This document shows, one piece after another, positions 34,127 to 43,236 of a stretch of DNA of 64,000 bases; position 1 is the stretch's first letter, and every line of letters starts with the position of its first letter. Made by a program: the position numbers and the translations under genes. Source of the stretch: GCA-2861595 sp035536185 (lineage in GTDB: Bacteria; Actinomycetota; Acidimicrobiia; Acidimicrobiales; GCA-2861595); assembly GCA_035536185.1 (NCBI GenBank), contig DATLOM010000018.1:1-64000 (forward strand), in the 5' to 3' direction. The notes beneath the pieces are model-generated. The model did no database searches. It saw only the letters and a program-made list of their open reading frames with translations, and was not told the origin of the DNA.

Positions 34127-35869
34127 ATGACCGACCCCTCGCCGCGTCCGGAGAGCGACCAGCCCGATCAGGTCGGGTTCACCCCCCAGTCGATGGTCCG
34201 CTGGCTGTCGCCCACCGAGCTGGCCCGGGCCGCCGTCCGGGTCGGGCTCTCGGCCATCTTCGGGGCCTACTCCGACAAACGGGAGATCCAGGCCGCCCTG
34301 CGGGAGTGCGTCTGCTTCGACTACAGCGACCGGAGCGAGCTGTGGGTCGACTTCGTGGCCGACCTGGGCGACGGGTTCGACTCGACCTACACCGTGGCCA
34401 GCCTGCTCGCCGCCGAGAAGCTCGACCTCGGTCCATCCAGCGGCGCGACCACGCCCACTCCGCGGGGCAAGGTGCTCATCATGGGCGGCGACCAGGTGTA
34501 CCCGACCGCGTCGCGGGAGGCGTACGAGGACCGCATGCAAGGCCCCTATCGAGCGGCCCTGCCGTACACCAGGGACGACCACCCCAACCTGTTCGCCATC
34601 CCGGGCAACCACGACTGGTACGACGGCCTCACCTCGTTCATCCGCGTCTTCTGCCAGCAGCACTGGTTGGGCGGATGGTGCACACGCCAGACACGCAGCT
34701 ACTTCGCGCTGCAGCTCCCCCATCGGTGGTGGCTGCTGGGCATCGACATGCAGTTCGACGCCTACATCGACGACCCCCAGCTCCGGTTCTTCACCGAGGA
34801 GGTTCGCCCGAACCTGCGGCCCGGTGACGCGGTGATCCTCTGCACGGGACAGCCGAACTGGGTGGCGGCGAATGTGAAGGACCCCGAGGCCTTCCGCAAC
34901 CTCGACTACTTCGAGCGCAAGGTGATACCCGAGGGCGTGCAACTACGCGTCAGCCTCAGCGGCGACACCCACCATTACGCCCACTACGCCAGCGAGGACG
35001 GCACCCGCCACGCTTTCACAGCCGGCGGCGGCGGCGCCTACCTGGCCGCCACCCACCGCCTGCCGACCCGCTTGGAGGTCCCGCCCAGGCACTCCAAGGA
35101 CCCGGGGAGATCGTCGCCTCGCCAGTACGGCCTCGTCTCCACCTTCCCCGACCGCGCCCGCTCGCGCCGGCTGCGCTGGGGCGTCGTGCGGCTTCCCCTG
35201 CTCAACCCGGGCTTCTGGGCCCTGCTCGGCGCCGTACACGTTCTCTACGGCTGGATGGTCCATGGCGCGGTGCGGGTCCCCGGTCAGCCCTTCGACGCCG
35301 TCATGGCCGGCCTGTCGTTCAACGAGACGCTCGCCGGGGTGGGGCGCAGCCCGCTGGCCCTGCTCCTGAGCGTTCTGGTGGCAGCCGGCCTGGCCGGCTT
35401 CACCAAGGCCACCAGACCGGCCAAGAGGTGGCTCGTGGGCCTGACCCATGCCGCCGCCCACCTCCTACTCGTCGTCGCCGTGCTGAGGGCCTCCAGCGCC
35501 CTGCTGGGGCCTGTGCACGGAGAGGCTTTCGTCGTGGCCTTCGTCGCCGTGGTGGCCGTCGCCGGCGGCCTGCTGGCGAGCCTGCTCATGGCGGGTTACC
35601 TGATCGTGGCCGACGCCCTCGGCTGCAACACCAACGAACTGTTCGCGGCCCAGCGCATAGAGGACTGGAAGAACTTCCTGCGCCTGCACGTGGACGAGTC
35701 CGGGACCCTCACCATCTACCCCGTCGGTGTCGAGAGGGCGGGCCGGGGGTGGAAGTTCCGCCGGGATGCCGGCGGTGAGGGCGCGTGGTTCCACGCCGAT
35801 CCGCCACCCAAGGCGGCGCTCATCGAAGCGCCCGTGGTAGTGGGCACCGCCGGTTCCTGCCCAGCCTGA
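34127..35869 (+). CDS. Calcineurin-like metallophosphoesterase with C-terminal membrane domain
   Basis: This is a 580-aa protein. Metal-site motifs are GGDQVYPTAS, IPGNHDWYDGL, and SLSGDTHHYAHYAS, spaced as in calcineurin-like phosphoesterases. The first DxH motif is not obvious, so the exact metal set is unsure. Residues about 360-500 hold four membrane helices (LNPGFWALLGAVHVLYGWMV, LALLLSVLVAAGLAGFT, AAAHLLLVVAVLR, AFVVAFVAVVAVAGGLLASL). ATG 34127 is 4 bp past the GMC gene, so the two form an operon. Confidence 0.8.
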   Translation: MTDPSPRPESDQPDQVGFTPQSMVRWLSPTELARAAVRVGLSAIFGAYSDKREIQAALRECVCFDYSDRSELWVDFVADLGDGFDSTYTVASLLAAEKLDLGPSSGATTPTPRGKVLIMGGDQVYPTASREAYEDRMQGPYRAALPYTRDDHPNLFAIPGNHDWYDGLTSFIRVFCQQHWLGGWCTRQTRSYFALQLPHRWWLLGIDMQFDAYIDDPQLRFFTEEVRPNLRPGDAVILCTGQPNWVAANVKDPEAFRNLDYFERKVIPEGVQLRVSLSGDTHHYAHYASEDGTRHAFTAGGGGAYLAATHRLPTRLEVPPRHSKDPGRSSPRQYGLVSTFPDRARSRRLRWGVVRLPLLNPGFWALLGAVHVLYGWMVHGAVRVPGQPFDAVMAGLSFNETLAGVGRSPLALLLSVLVAAGLAGFTKATRPAKRWLVGLTHAAAHLLLVVAVLRASSALLGPVHGEAFVVAFVAVVAVAGGLLASLLMAGYLIVADALGCNTNELFAAQRIEDWKNFLRLHVDESGTLTIYPVGVERAGRGWKFRRDAGGEGAWFHADPPPKAALIEAPVVVGTAGSCPA

Positions 35870-35882
35870 ACGGCGAGAGGCC

Positions 35883-37301
35883 TCAGCGGTCCCGGAGAAA
35901 ACCCACCATGAGGTTCGCCGCCCGCGCCCGGTCGCGCAGGTCGTGGGCGCCCGATGGTTCGAAGGCCACAACGGCGCGAATGGCGTCCCGGCACCCGATC
36001 CTCCCGGAACCGTGCTCGCCCACGGGAGCCCCGCGCGACGGCCGCACGGCGAGTGACACCCGAGACGCGTCCCGCCACCGCCCGCGGCCACGCCGGAGGG
36101 ACCAGCCCAGCTCGAACACCGGTTCATCCTCTTCGACCCGCACCGCGGCCGAGACGGAGAACCGCTTCACGCCGTCGCCATCGTTGCCGACGCGGAGAGT
36201 CGCGTCGACGAAAGGCCGGTAGCCCCACCTCGGGTGGTCGATGCCTCCCACCACTGAAGCCGTGGCCACCGGGTCGTGGGCGAAGCGGCCGATGTCGGTG
36301 ACCTCCACCACGAATGACACCGTCACAGCCTCGGGTGGAAGGTCCTGGTCCAGTGGCACCTTCCCCTGCATCCGGAGCACGACGCGCGCGCCGAGGGGCG
36401 GCACCGCCATCCTGGTGGCCGTTCCGTCCAGTGCGGTCCCTTCCTCGGTGCGGGCCCGGACGTAGCGCCAGGCGTCGCGGTAGCCCATGGCCACGAGGGT
36501 CTCGGCGGTGATGCGGCCGGTCACGAAGTCAGGGTCCAGGGGGAGGGGCAGATCGGGCTTGACGACGTGCACGACGGCCTCTTCGGTGGAGCCGAACACC
36601 GCCTCCCCGCGCCGGCGCCGTTCGTTGATGTCGGCAATCTGCTCGAGCTCGCCGATCAGCGCAGAGTTGGCGCTCAGTTCGATCATGTGGACGTATTGCT
36701 CGAGCGGCCCGTTGCCCCAGTAGGGCGTGTTGCCGATGCACCACAGCAACCAGAGCTCGTTGCACCCGCGTCGTACGGCCTCCATCAGGTTGGCGTCCTT
36801 GATCCACACCGCATCGGTCCAGGTGCGACCGCGAGCCGGTACGGCCGGCAGGAAGATCGGGAGCGACACGCCGGCCACCAGGCGGTCGATGTCGATGTCG
36901 TCGTTCGGGATGGCCACGCAGGTCTTGGCGTCGAAGTCGGCCACGTTGAAGGTCCCCGTCATGGCGGTCGCCGACCGGATCCTGTCCACTTCGATGCCGA
37001 GGTGAGGCAGCACGTGGTCGGTGATCCCCGAGGCGCTGCCGAAGGCAGGCCAGCTCGTCGGGAGCCGTAGGTACTGGCGCAGAGGCAGGAACGACACGAA
37101 CCGGCGGACCGGCAGGCTGCGCCACCTGTCGCCGAGCGCCGCCGGCTCTACCCCGGACAGCAGCATCCCGAGGGTGAAGATGCCACCCGACGTCCCGTCG
37201 CCGTGGTCGAACCGCAGCCCGGCCTCGTCCAGGGCCTGGACTGCCCCCGCCTGCCAGGCCACCCGGATCCCGCCGCCGGCCAGGATCAGCGCCCGCTTCA
37301 C
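35883..37301 (-). CDS. Patatin-like phospholipase with C-terminal extension
   Basis: This is a 472-aa protein. The oxyanion loop ALILAGGGIRVAWQAGAVQAL opens the protein. The nucleophile elbow is DGTSGGIF (Gly-x-Ser-Gly-Gly). The dyad Asp is probably in WTDAVWIKDANLMEAV. Residues 1-290 make the lipase domain; the last 180 residues are a separate beta-rich region (VVLRMQGKVPL, VTVSFVVEVTDIG). It would cleave acyl esters of lipids. It converges on the metallophosphoesterase gene with a 13-bp gap. GTG start preceded by GGGAG. Confidence 0.82.
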   Translation of the reverse strand: MKRALILAGGGIRVAWQAGAVQALDEAGLRFDHGDGTSGGIFTLGMLLSGVEPAALGDRWRSLPVRRFVSFLPLRQYLRLPTSWPAFGSASGITDHVLPHLGIEVDRIRSATAMTGTFNVADFDAKTCVAIPNDDIDIDRLVAGVSLPIFLPAVPARGRTWTDAVWIKDANLMEAVRRGCNELWLLWCIGNTPYWGNGPLEQYVHMIELSANSALIGELEQIADINERRRRGEAVFGSTEEAVVHVVKPDLPLPLDPDFVTGRITAETLVAMGYRDAWRYVRARTEEGTALDGTATRMAVPPLGARVVLRMQGKVPLDQDLPPEAVTVSFVVEVTDIGRFAHDPVATASVVGGIDHPRWGYRPFVDATLRVGNDGDGVKRFSVSAAVRVEEDEPVFELGWSLRRGRGRWRDASRVSLAVRPSRGAPVGEHGSGRIGCRDAIRAVVAFEPSGAHDLRDRARAANLMVGFLRDR

Positions 37302-37332
37302 GAGAGCTCCCGCCCCTGCGACGACTTCCGGC

Positions 37333-37761
37333 TCAACGGCGGCGCATGATGCGCAGGAGCAGGGCGGCGGAGGCCGCGTCGACCGCGGCGACGGCCCACG
37401 CCTGCTTCCCCAGCCGCCGGGAGAGGATGCCGCCGCTCAGCATGGCCGCAGCACCCGTCTTCGCCGCCAGCGCCCACCGCAAGCCGACCGCCGGCGGCTC
37501 GGGAGCCCGGCACACCTCGACCATCTGGCCACCGGAGACGGCCATGAACATGCCGATGACCCGGAAGAAGAACGGAGCCGGGTCGGTGCGGCCGGCGCCG
37601 AGAAGGCGTAGGGCGAGACGGGGCATGACCATCAAGGCCAGGCCCGACGCCGCCGTCCCCGCGCCCACGGCAACGGCCAGCCCGAACGTGCGGCCTCCAC
37701 CGGATGGTTCAACCGGCCCGGCACCGCCACCGGCACCGGCGCCGGCGGCCGACGCCGTCAT
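37333..37761 (-). CDS. Small four-helix membrane protein
   Basis: This 142-aa protein has hydrophobic segments FGLAVAVGAGTAASGLALMV, FFFRVIGMFMAVSGGQMV, a third in AALAAKTGAAAMLSGGI, and AVAAVDAASAALLL. Its ATG overlaps the stop of the decarboxylase-family gene by 4 bp, so it is coupled to it. It sits 31 bp before the patatin gene on the same strand. No known family recognised. Confidence 0.65.
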   Translation of the reverse strand: MTASAAGAGAGGGAGPVEPSGGGRTFGLAVAVGAGTAASGLALMVMPRLALRLLGAGRTDPAPFFFRVIGMFMAVSGGQMVEVCRAPEPPAVGLRWALAAKTGAAAMLSGGILSRRLGKQAWAVAAVDAASAALLLRIMRRR

Positions 37762-38657
37762 CGGTCCCCTCCCGGGACGCGGCCTGAGCTGGTGGGCGGG
37801 GGGAGCCATTCCTCCGAGCGAGGAAGCCCGATGACGCTCTCCAGCCCTTCGGGCGGGTTGTCCGGGTCCGGCGGGTCCTCCGAGGTGATGAACCACGCTT
37901 CCAAGTGGTCGTCGAGCACCCCGGCGGAGTGCGGGAGGCAAGCGGTGAAGAGCGGCCTGGTCCCGATCCCGAGTGTGCGCAGGGGGTCCATCCGCGGGTG
38001 GTCGCCGAGGAGGATCTCGGCCTTGGCGAACGGGGCCACAGCGCCCTGGACCTTGTCGGAGACGTAGATCGACGACTTCATCAGCATCCCTCTGAAGGCG
38101 CACCAGTTGACGGCGCCCACGTGCTTCAGCGGGACCTTGGGGCCCCTCGGCCGCTGGACCGTGACCCGCATGCAGAGCCGACCGTCGAGGTCGTACTGGC
38201 TCGACATCGAACGGTCGTCGACCTGGAAGTCGAGACTGGCCTGGTGCTTGGGCATCCCCCAGATCCCCTTACCGCCCTTGACCGACACCAGCGAGCTGAC
38301 CGGGAGGTCCCAGACGTACTGCCCCGTGCCGTTGCTACGCATACGCACCAGCGCCGAGAGCAACGAGGCAGGCCGCGGCCCGTGGGTGCACGCGAGGGCG
38401 ATGCTGTACTCGATGTACCGGCCGATGTCGGTGGTGCGGTAGTCGATGACGGTGACGACGAGCAGGCCCCGCCGGTTCGGGAGCCGTATGGCGTGAACCT
38501 CGTTGCCGGGCAGCAACGCCTGAGCGGCGTCCCCGTCGACGGTGAAGGCGGTCATGAGGGCCGGCGAATCCTCGGAGTTGACCGGCAGCGAGAAGGGGAT
38601 CCCGTCGACCAGCGCATGGCGGCCCCATTGGCGTTCCTGGCGGCGAGGAAGGCTCAC
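37758..38657 (-). CDS. Acetoacetate-decarboxylase-family protein
   Basis: This is a 299-aa protein. The central stretch VSVKGGKGIWGMPKHQASLDF carries the Lys typical of the acetoacetate decarboxylase fold, and TVQRPRGPKVPLKHVGAV plus MLMKSSIYVSDKVQ fit the family's later strands. Members include decarboxylases and aldolase-like enzymes, so the reaction is open. GTG 38657 starts at VSLPRRQERQ. It heads a minus-strand operon: this gene, membrane protein, patatin. Divergent from the gene at 38735 over 77 bp. Confidence 0.8.
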   Translation of the reverse strand: MSLPRRQERQWGRHALVDGIPFSLPVNSEDSPALMTAFTVDGDAAQALLPGNEVHAIRLPNRRGLLVVTVIDYRTTDIGRYIEYSIALACTHGPRPASLLSALVRMRSNGTGQYVWDLPVSSLVSVKGGKGIWGMPKHQASLDFQVDDRSMSSQYDLDGRLCMRVTVQRPRGPKVPLKHVGAVNWCAFRGMLMKSSIYVSDKVQGAVAPFAKAEILLGDHPRMDPLRTLGIGTRPLFTACLPHSAGVLDDHLEAWFITSEDPPDPDNPPEGLESVIGLPRSEEWLPPPTSSGRVPGGDR

Positions 38658-38734
38658 GATTCGGGACGATACTCTCGCGGCCGCGGATGTGGGAGGGTGC
38701 ACGCGTCGAAGCGTTGACGACGAAGGAGAGCGGC

Positions 38735-39214
38735 ATGAGGCAGACCCTTTTGACCATCAACCACGTCTGGTACTTCGCCGGCGCCACCTTCTACGTAGGG
38801 GTCCTCACCACGCTCCGGCTCTTCCTGTACCCGAGTTGGAACGCCATCCGGCCCGACACGACCCGCGACCACTTCACAGCTCCCACCGAGGCCGCCACCA
38901 AGGTGTTCCTCGTAGCCATTCCGACCTGGATGTTCACCGGCATCGTCATGATCGCCACGGAGTGGGGCGAGCCGTTGTTGTGGACGGCGGTGCTCGCCTT
39001 CCTCGGCCTGCTGACCACCACGTGTGTCGGCTGGTTCGGCATCCAGCCGATCAACCGGGAGATCAAAGCCGGCGTGCGCGACGGGGCCCGGCTGACCGAG
39101 CTGCTGGTCAGGTGGATGAAGATAAACGACCTGAGGTTGGCCGCCGTCCTCGTCATGTGGGGAGCGTTGTGCTGGTACTTCGTCGCCAAGGGCGACCTGC
39201 CTGCCGCGCTCTGA
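38735..39214 (+). CDS. DUF1772-like four-helix membrane protein
   Basis: The ATG has GAAGGAGA 6 nt upstream. This 159-aa protein has four helices (YFAGATFYVGVLTTLRLFLY, VFLVAIPTWMFTGIVMIA, LLWTAVLAFLGLLTTTCVGW, LRLAAVLVMWGALCWYFV). The IQPINREIKAG ... LLVRWMKINDLR pattern between helices resembles the DUF1772/anthrone-oxygenase-like family. The stop TGA overlaps the ATG of the hydrolase gene by one base. Confidence 0.65.
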   Translation: MRQTLLTINHVWYFAGATFYVGVLTTLRLFLYPSWNAIRPDTTRDHFTAPTEAATKVFLVAIPTWMFTGIVMIATEWGEPLLWTAVLAFLGLLTTTCVGWFGIQPINREIKAGVRDGARLTELLVRWMKINDLRLAAVLVMWGALCWYFVAKGDLPAAL

Positions 39215-40254
39215 TGGCGACGCCTCGTCACCAGGAAGAGACCTTCTCTTTCGCCACAGCAGACGGCCGAACGGCCAACGTGGTCCACGTCGTCGGTGAA
39301 CGTCCGGCCGTCAAGGGGCCGGTGCTGCTCGTCCACGGAGCGGGCGTGCGATCCAACATCTTCCGGGCGCCGGTGACGACCAACCTCGTCGACGACCTCA
39401 TCGACCACGGGTGGGACGTCTGGCTGGAGAACTGGCGGGCCAGCACCGACTTCGAGCCTTCGGAGTGGACCCTCGACCAGGCCGCCGTCCACGACCATCC
39501 GGGGGCGGTCGACACCGTCGTCGAGCAGACGGGCGCCGACACGGTGAAGGCGGTGATCCACTGCCAGGGCTCGACCAGCTTCATGATGGCGTCCGTCGCG
39601 GGGCTGCTCCCCAGGGTGGACACCGTCGTGTCCAACGCCGTCGCCCTCCACCCGGTCGTGCCCCCCCTCGCCAACTGGAAGCTCCGGCTCAGCACGCCGG
39701 TCGTGCGTCGGCTCACCCGCTACCTCGATCCCCGCTGGGACGTCGACGACGCGCCGGCGTTGGTGGGCCGCCTCATCGCGCTGTGGGTGCGCCTGGTCCA
39801 TCACGAATGCGACAACCAGGTCTGCAAGATGGTCAGCTTCACCTACGGAGCCGGCAGCCCGACGCTGTGGTCCCACGCCAACCTCAACGACGAGACCCAC
39901 GAGTGGTTGCGGGGTGAGTTCGGCCACGTCCCACTGTCGTTCTTCCGCCAGATCGCCCGCTCTGTCCGTGCGGGTCACCTGGTGTCGGTGGAGGGAATGC
40001 GTGAGCTACCCGAGAGCTTTGTCGCCCAACCACCACAGACCGATGCCCGCTTCGCGTTCCTCTCGGGAGCGCGGAACGTCTGCTTCACGCCCGAAGGGCA
40101 ACAGCGGACGTTCGAGTTCTTCGAAGAGCACGACCCCGGGCGCCACAGCATCCGCATCCTGCCGGGCTACGGCCACCTCGACGTCTTCATGGGCCACCGG
40201 GCGGCCCGAGACGTCTTCCCGCTCATCCGCGAGGAGCTCGACCGGGCTGGTTGA
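39214..40254 (+). CDS. Alpha/beta hydrolase with Cys at the nucleophile position
   Basis: This is a 346-aa protein. PVLLVHGAGVRSNIFR gives the oxyanion His-Gly, DVWLENWRAS the next strand. The elbow reads VIHCQGSTSFMM, placing Cys where serine hydrolases have Ser (GHSxGG). The final His is likely in LPGYGHLDVFMG. Relatives fused to or clustered with GMC cholesterol-oxidase-like enzymes carry a similar His-Cys-x-Gly-Ser elbow. Starts on the stop of the membrane gene (TGATG). It probably acts on oxidised lipid or sterol products from this locus. Confidence 0.8.
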   Translation: MATPRHQEETFSFATADGRTANVVHVVGERPAVKGPVLLVHGAGVRSNIFRAPVTTNLVDDLIDHGWDVWLENWRASTDFEPSEWTLDQAAVHDHPGAVDTVVEQTGADTVKAVIHCQGSTSFMMASVAGLLPRVDTVVSNAVALHPVVPPLANWKLRLSTPVVRRLTRYLDPRWDVDDAPALVGRLIALWVRLVHHECDNQVCKMVSFTYGAGSPTLWSHANLNDETHEWLRGEFGHVPLSFFRQIARSVRAGHLVSVEGMRELPESFVAQPPQTDARFAFLSGARNVCFTPEGQQRTFEFFEEHDPGRHSIRILPGYGHLDVFMGHRAARDVFPLIREELDRAG

Positions 40255-40282
40255 AAGCCCGCTGGGCCTGGTCCGGCGGGCG

Positions 40283-40540
40283 TCAGTGCCCGCCGCCGAA
40301 AGCGAGGGCCGCTACGACGTCCATGGGTTCGAGCTCGCGCAACGGCCGCTCGATGTGGAAGGCGAACGGCTCCTCCCCCGGCGTGGTGACGAGCACGGCG
40401 GTGACGACCGGCGAGCAGCGGGGGTCGGTGCCGGGCTTCTCGCCGATCTCCACCGTGGCGTCGTCGCCGAGGTGAAGCTCGTCGCGGACCCACGCCTCCA
40501 GCTCGGATGCGCTCGTACCGTCCTGTTCGCCTACCGCCAT
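40283..40540 (-). CDS. 85-aa protein of unknown function
   Basis: This is a small acidic protein: SELEAWVRDELHLGDDATVE, PVVTAVLVTTPGEEPFAFHI and ELEPMDVVAALA. ATG 40540. The composition and codon pattern look coding. It resembles no family I can name. 40541-40701 shows no gene. Confidence 0.5.
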   Translation of the reverse strand: MAVGEQDGTSASELEAWVRDELHLGDDATVEIGEKPGTDPRCSPVVTAVLVTTPGEEPFAFHIERPLRELEPMDVVAALAFGGGH

Positions 40541-40701
40541 GGCGCTTCCTCCTGGCCGCCACAGTACCGGCCACTGGCGAACGGCCAGGCCGTGCGCACT
40601 GGGCGAAGCGTCGAGTCCGAGTCGTGGGGTGGGCCCGCAGTGCCAGCCGCGGGTGCCAGGCCGGCCAGCGCCACCGGCCGGCCCTCCACCCAACAGGGCC
40701 T

Positions 40702-41125
40702 CTACGGCCGAGCTTCGAACACCCGGTTGAAAGGAGTCTCAGTGGCCCGCCGGAACCGGCTGAAGCCCGCTTCGGCAAGGAGCTCGCGCCAAGTGGATTC
40801 GGGCACCAGGGGGCCGAGGACGTAGCGCCCACCCTCGGACTTGGCGTGGGGCACGCACAGGAAGGTGCCGCCCGCGTAGAAGAGCTTGCCCACCAGGTTG
40901 ACGTTGTCCGTCACCGACTCGTGCACCACTCGCGCAGGTAGCGGGCGTCGTACGGGTCCGGGTGGCCAGCTCCTCGGCCGTGGCGGGGCCGTCGGCCAGA
41001 GCCTTGTACAACCCCAGCTTGTCGCCCAGGACCACGGTGGCGGCGTGGAAGGTGGTGGCGGCATCCCCCGCCACCTGCCCCAGGAACTGCTCGACGGTCT
41101 GCTGATCGTTCTCGGTGATGGTCAT
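40702..41125 (-). pseudogene. SAM-dependent methyltransferase, internally deleted and frameshifted
   Basis: The first 55 residues (from ATG 41125: VEQFLGQVAGDAATTFHAAT, LGLYKALADGPATAEELATR) are the winged-helix dimerisation start of a class I methyltransferase. A frame change near 40970 then gives DARYLREW. The next codons jump directly to VHESVTDNVNLVGKLFYAGG and the C-terminus SRFRRATETPFNRVFEARP in another frame. About 200 residues, including the whole SAM-binding Rossmann core, are missing. At least two lesions make this a true pseudogene. 41126-41324 upstream holds no further gene. Confidence 0.8.
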
Positions 41126-41324
41126 GGCTCTCTCCTTTGGTAGGTGGATCGGCCAGCAGTGTCTGCCTGCCGCCCTGCAGATCCCCTGCAGTCGGCAGAG
41201 CCACGGCTTGCAGTGCTTCTGCAGGGCAGATGTCGCAAACTGGTCACATGCATCGTCCAGGACCGGTTCTTCTGCGGCGGGCGCTGGAACGCCACCCGCC
41301 TAGCGGCCATGGCAAAGGCGGGCA

Positions 41325-42440
41325 ATGCTGGCTGAGGTGAACAATCCCCTCGCCACCCGGGTTGAACGTGCAGAGGGTGGCCGGCGTTGGGGCGGGGGAG
41401 GGTCACGTTCCGGAGGAGCCACGACGGCGGCCACCCGAGAGGTCCGGCAGGTGGCCGAGTCGGTAGGGGAGCTGCTTGCCGGCGCTGAACGTAGGGAGCC
41501 GTTCACGCCGCTGGAGACCCGGTCGGGTGTCGCATTCGAAAAGGTGTGGATCGACCGGCAGCCGTTCGTCGTGAAGTACGTCCACCTCGACGACGACTTC
41601 ACCATGAGGGCGTCCGGCGACCTGGCCTGCCGCCCGCTGCGGGCATGGGCGGCCGGACTGTTCGACGTCGCCCCCCACGCCATCGATCACGCCGTGGTGG
41701 GTGCGGCCGGCGGTGTCGGCAGGAAGGGCTCGGGTTGCGCCTTCCTGATGCGGGACGTCTCGCCGTACCTGGTGCCTCCGGGTGACGACCCGTTCCCCGA
41801 GGATCAACACGAAAGGTTCCTCGACCACCTCGCGGCGATGTGCGCCTCCAGGTGGGGCTGGCGGGACGACGTCGGGATGATGCCCTACGGGGCCCGGTGG
41901 GGGTTCTTCGGTGCAGCCGCCATCGAAGGGGAGCGCCAGCTGGGCTGGCCGGAACCCGTTCCCCGTATCGCCTCGGGTGGCTGGCAGCGCTTCGGCGCCC
42001 TCGCGCCGAAAGCGGTGACCGCCGGCGTGCGGGAGTTGCTCCACGACGTGACACCACTCTCGGGCGCCCTCCGCAGCACCCCGTCGTGCTTCCTGCACGG
42101 CGACTGGAAGGCATCGAACCTCGGCACCGGTCCCGACGGCCGAACCGTGCTCATCGACTGGGTGTACCTGGGCGAGGGGCCGGCCTGCCACGAGATCGGC
42201 TGGTACCTGGCCCTCAACCGGTCGAAGCTCCCGCCTGGCCACACCAAGGAGCGGGCCATCGAGGACTTCCGCGCCGCCCTGGAGCGCCATGGCGTCCCCA
42301 CTTACGGATGGTGGGACCGCCAGCTCCATCTGGCCCTGCTCGGCACCCTCGTCCAGTTCGGCTGGGAGAAGGCGCTGGGCGACGAGCAGGAGCTGGCCTG
42401 GTGGTGCGACGCCGCGGCCCAGGGCCTGGAGCTCCTGTGA
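41325..42440 (+). CDS. APH/kinase-fold phosphotransferase
   Basis: This is a 371-aa protein. The catalytic loop CFLHGDWKASNLGTGPDG and the metal Asp segment VLIDWVYLGEGPACHEIGWY are those of the aminoglycoside phosphotransferase and choline kinase superfamily. The N-lobe Lys is probably in PFVVKYVHLDDD. ATG 41325 follows AAAGGCGGG. The first 40 residues are low-complexity and may be untranslated if a later start is used. The substrate is unknown. The stop overlaps the methyltransferase start (GTGA). Confidence 0.75.
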   Translation: MLAEVNNPLATRVERAEGGRRWGGGGSRSGGATTAATREVRQVAESVGELLAGAERREPFTPLETRSGVAFEKVWIDRQPFVVKYVHLDDDFTMRASGDLACRPLRAWAAGLFDVAPHAIDHAVVGAAGGVGRKGSGCAFLMRDVSPYLVPPGDDPFPEDQHERFLDHLAAMCASRWGWRDDVGMMPYGARWGFFGAAAIEGERQLGWPEPVPRIASGGWQRFGALAPKAVTAGVRELLHDVTPLSGALRSTPSCFLHGDWKASNLGTGPDGRTVLIDWVYLGEGPACHEIGWYLALNRSKLPPGHTKERAIEDFRAALERHGVPTYGWWDRQLHLALLGTLVQFGWEKALGDEQELAWWCDAAAQGLELL

Positions 42441-43227
42441 CGTCGGCCGTCGCCGCCGCCTACGACCGGACCGGAGCGGTCTGGCAGGCAGGGCCCGGGC
42501 TCATCTACGACAGGCTCGCCGAGGTGACGCTCGATCGCGGCGCCGTCGACCTTGCCGGTAGCCGCGTTCTCGACCTTGGCGCCGGCACCGGGGCCGGAGG
42601 CCGTGCCGCACAGGCCCGAGGCGCCGAGGTGTTCTCGCTCGATGCCGCCTTCGGGATGCTGGCGGCCGGCGCCTCCCACCGGCCCCCCGCCGTCGTGGGT
42701 GACGCCCTGGGGCTGCCGTTCCGAGCGGGGCCTTCGATGCGGTGGTCGCGGCCTTCTCGCTCAACCATGTCGACCATCCGGTGGCCGCCCTGCGGGAGGC
42801 TGTTCGCGTTCTGCGACCGGGGGGGACGGTCCTGGCCACCACCTACGCCAGCGACGATTGCCATCCGGTGAGGGATGTCGTCGAGGCCGCCGTAACTGCC
42901 GGCGGGTGGGAGCCGGAGCCGTGGTTCGACCGGGTGCGAAACGTCACCGCCACCCGCCTGGCCACCGTGGAGCGGGCTTCAGACGCGGCGGCGGCGGCCG
43001 GGCTCGCGGGGGCCCACGTCGAGCACCTGAACGTCCCGTTCCCCGACCTAAGTCCGGAGCAGCTCGTCGCCTGGCGCATGGGCATGGCCCAGTACGCGAC
43101 CTTTCTCGCCCGCCTCTCCCCCGGCGCACGCGCCGCACTGACCGCCGATGCCCTGGTCCACCTCGGGTCGGACCCGCCGCCGTTGGTGCGCTCGATCATC
43201 TTGTTGACCGCCCGCGCTCCGGAGTAG
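42437..43227 (+). pseudogene. Class I methyltransferase with a one-base frameshift
   Basis: From GTG 42437 the frame encodes SRVLDLGAGTGAGGRAA (SAM motif I) and VVGDALGLPFRAG. At about 42730 the reading must move by one base to continue AVVAAFSLNHVDHPVAALRE, VLRPGGTVLATTYASDD and on to the stop at 43227. A GGGG run at the break looks like a GGGGG that lost one base. All other motifs are intact, so this is either a recent mutation or a sequencing error. About 263 residues if repaired. Confidence 0.8.
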
Positions 43228-43236
43228 CCGTCCGGT

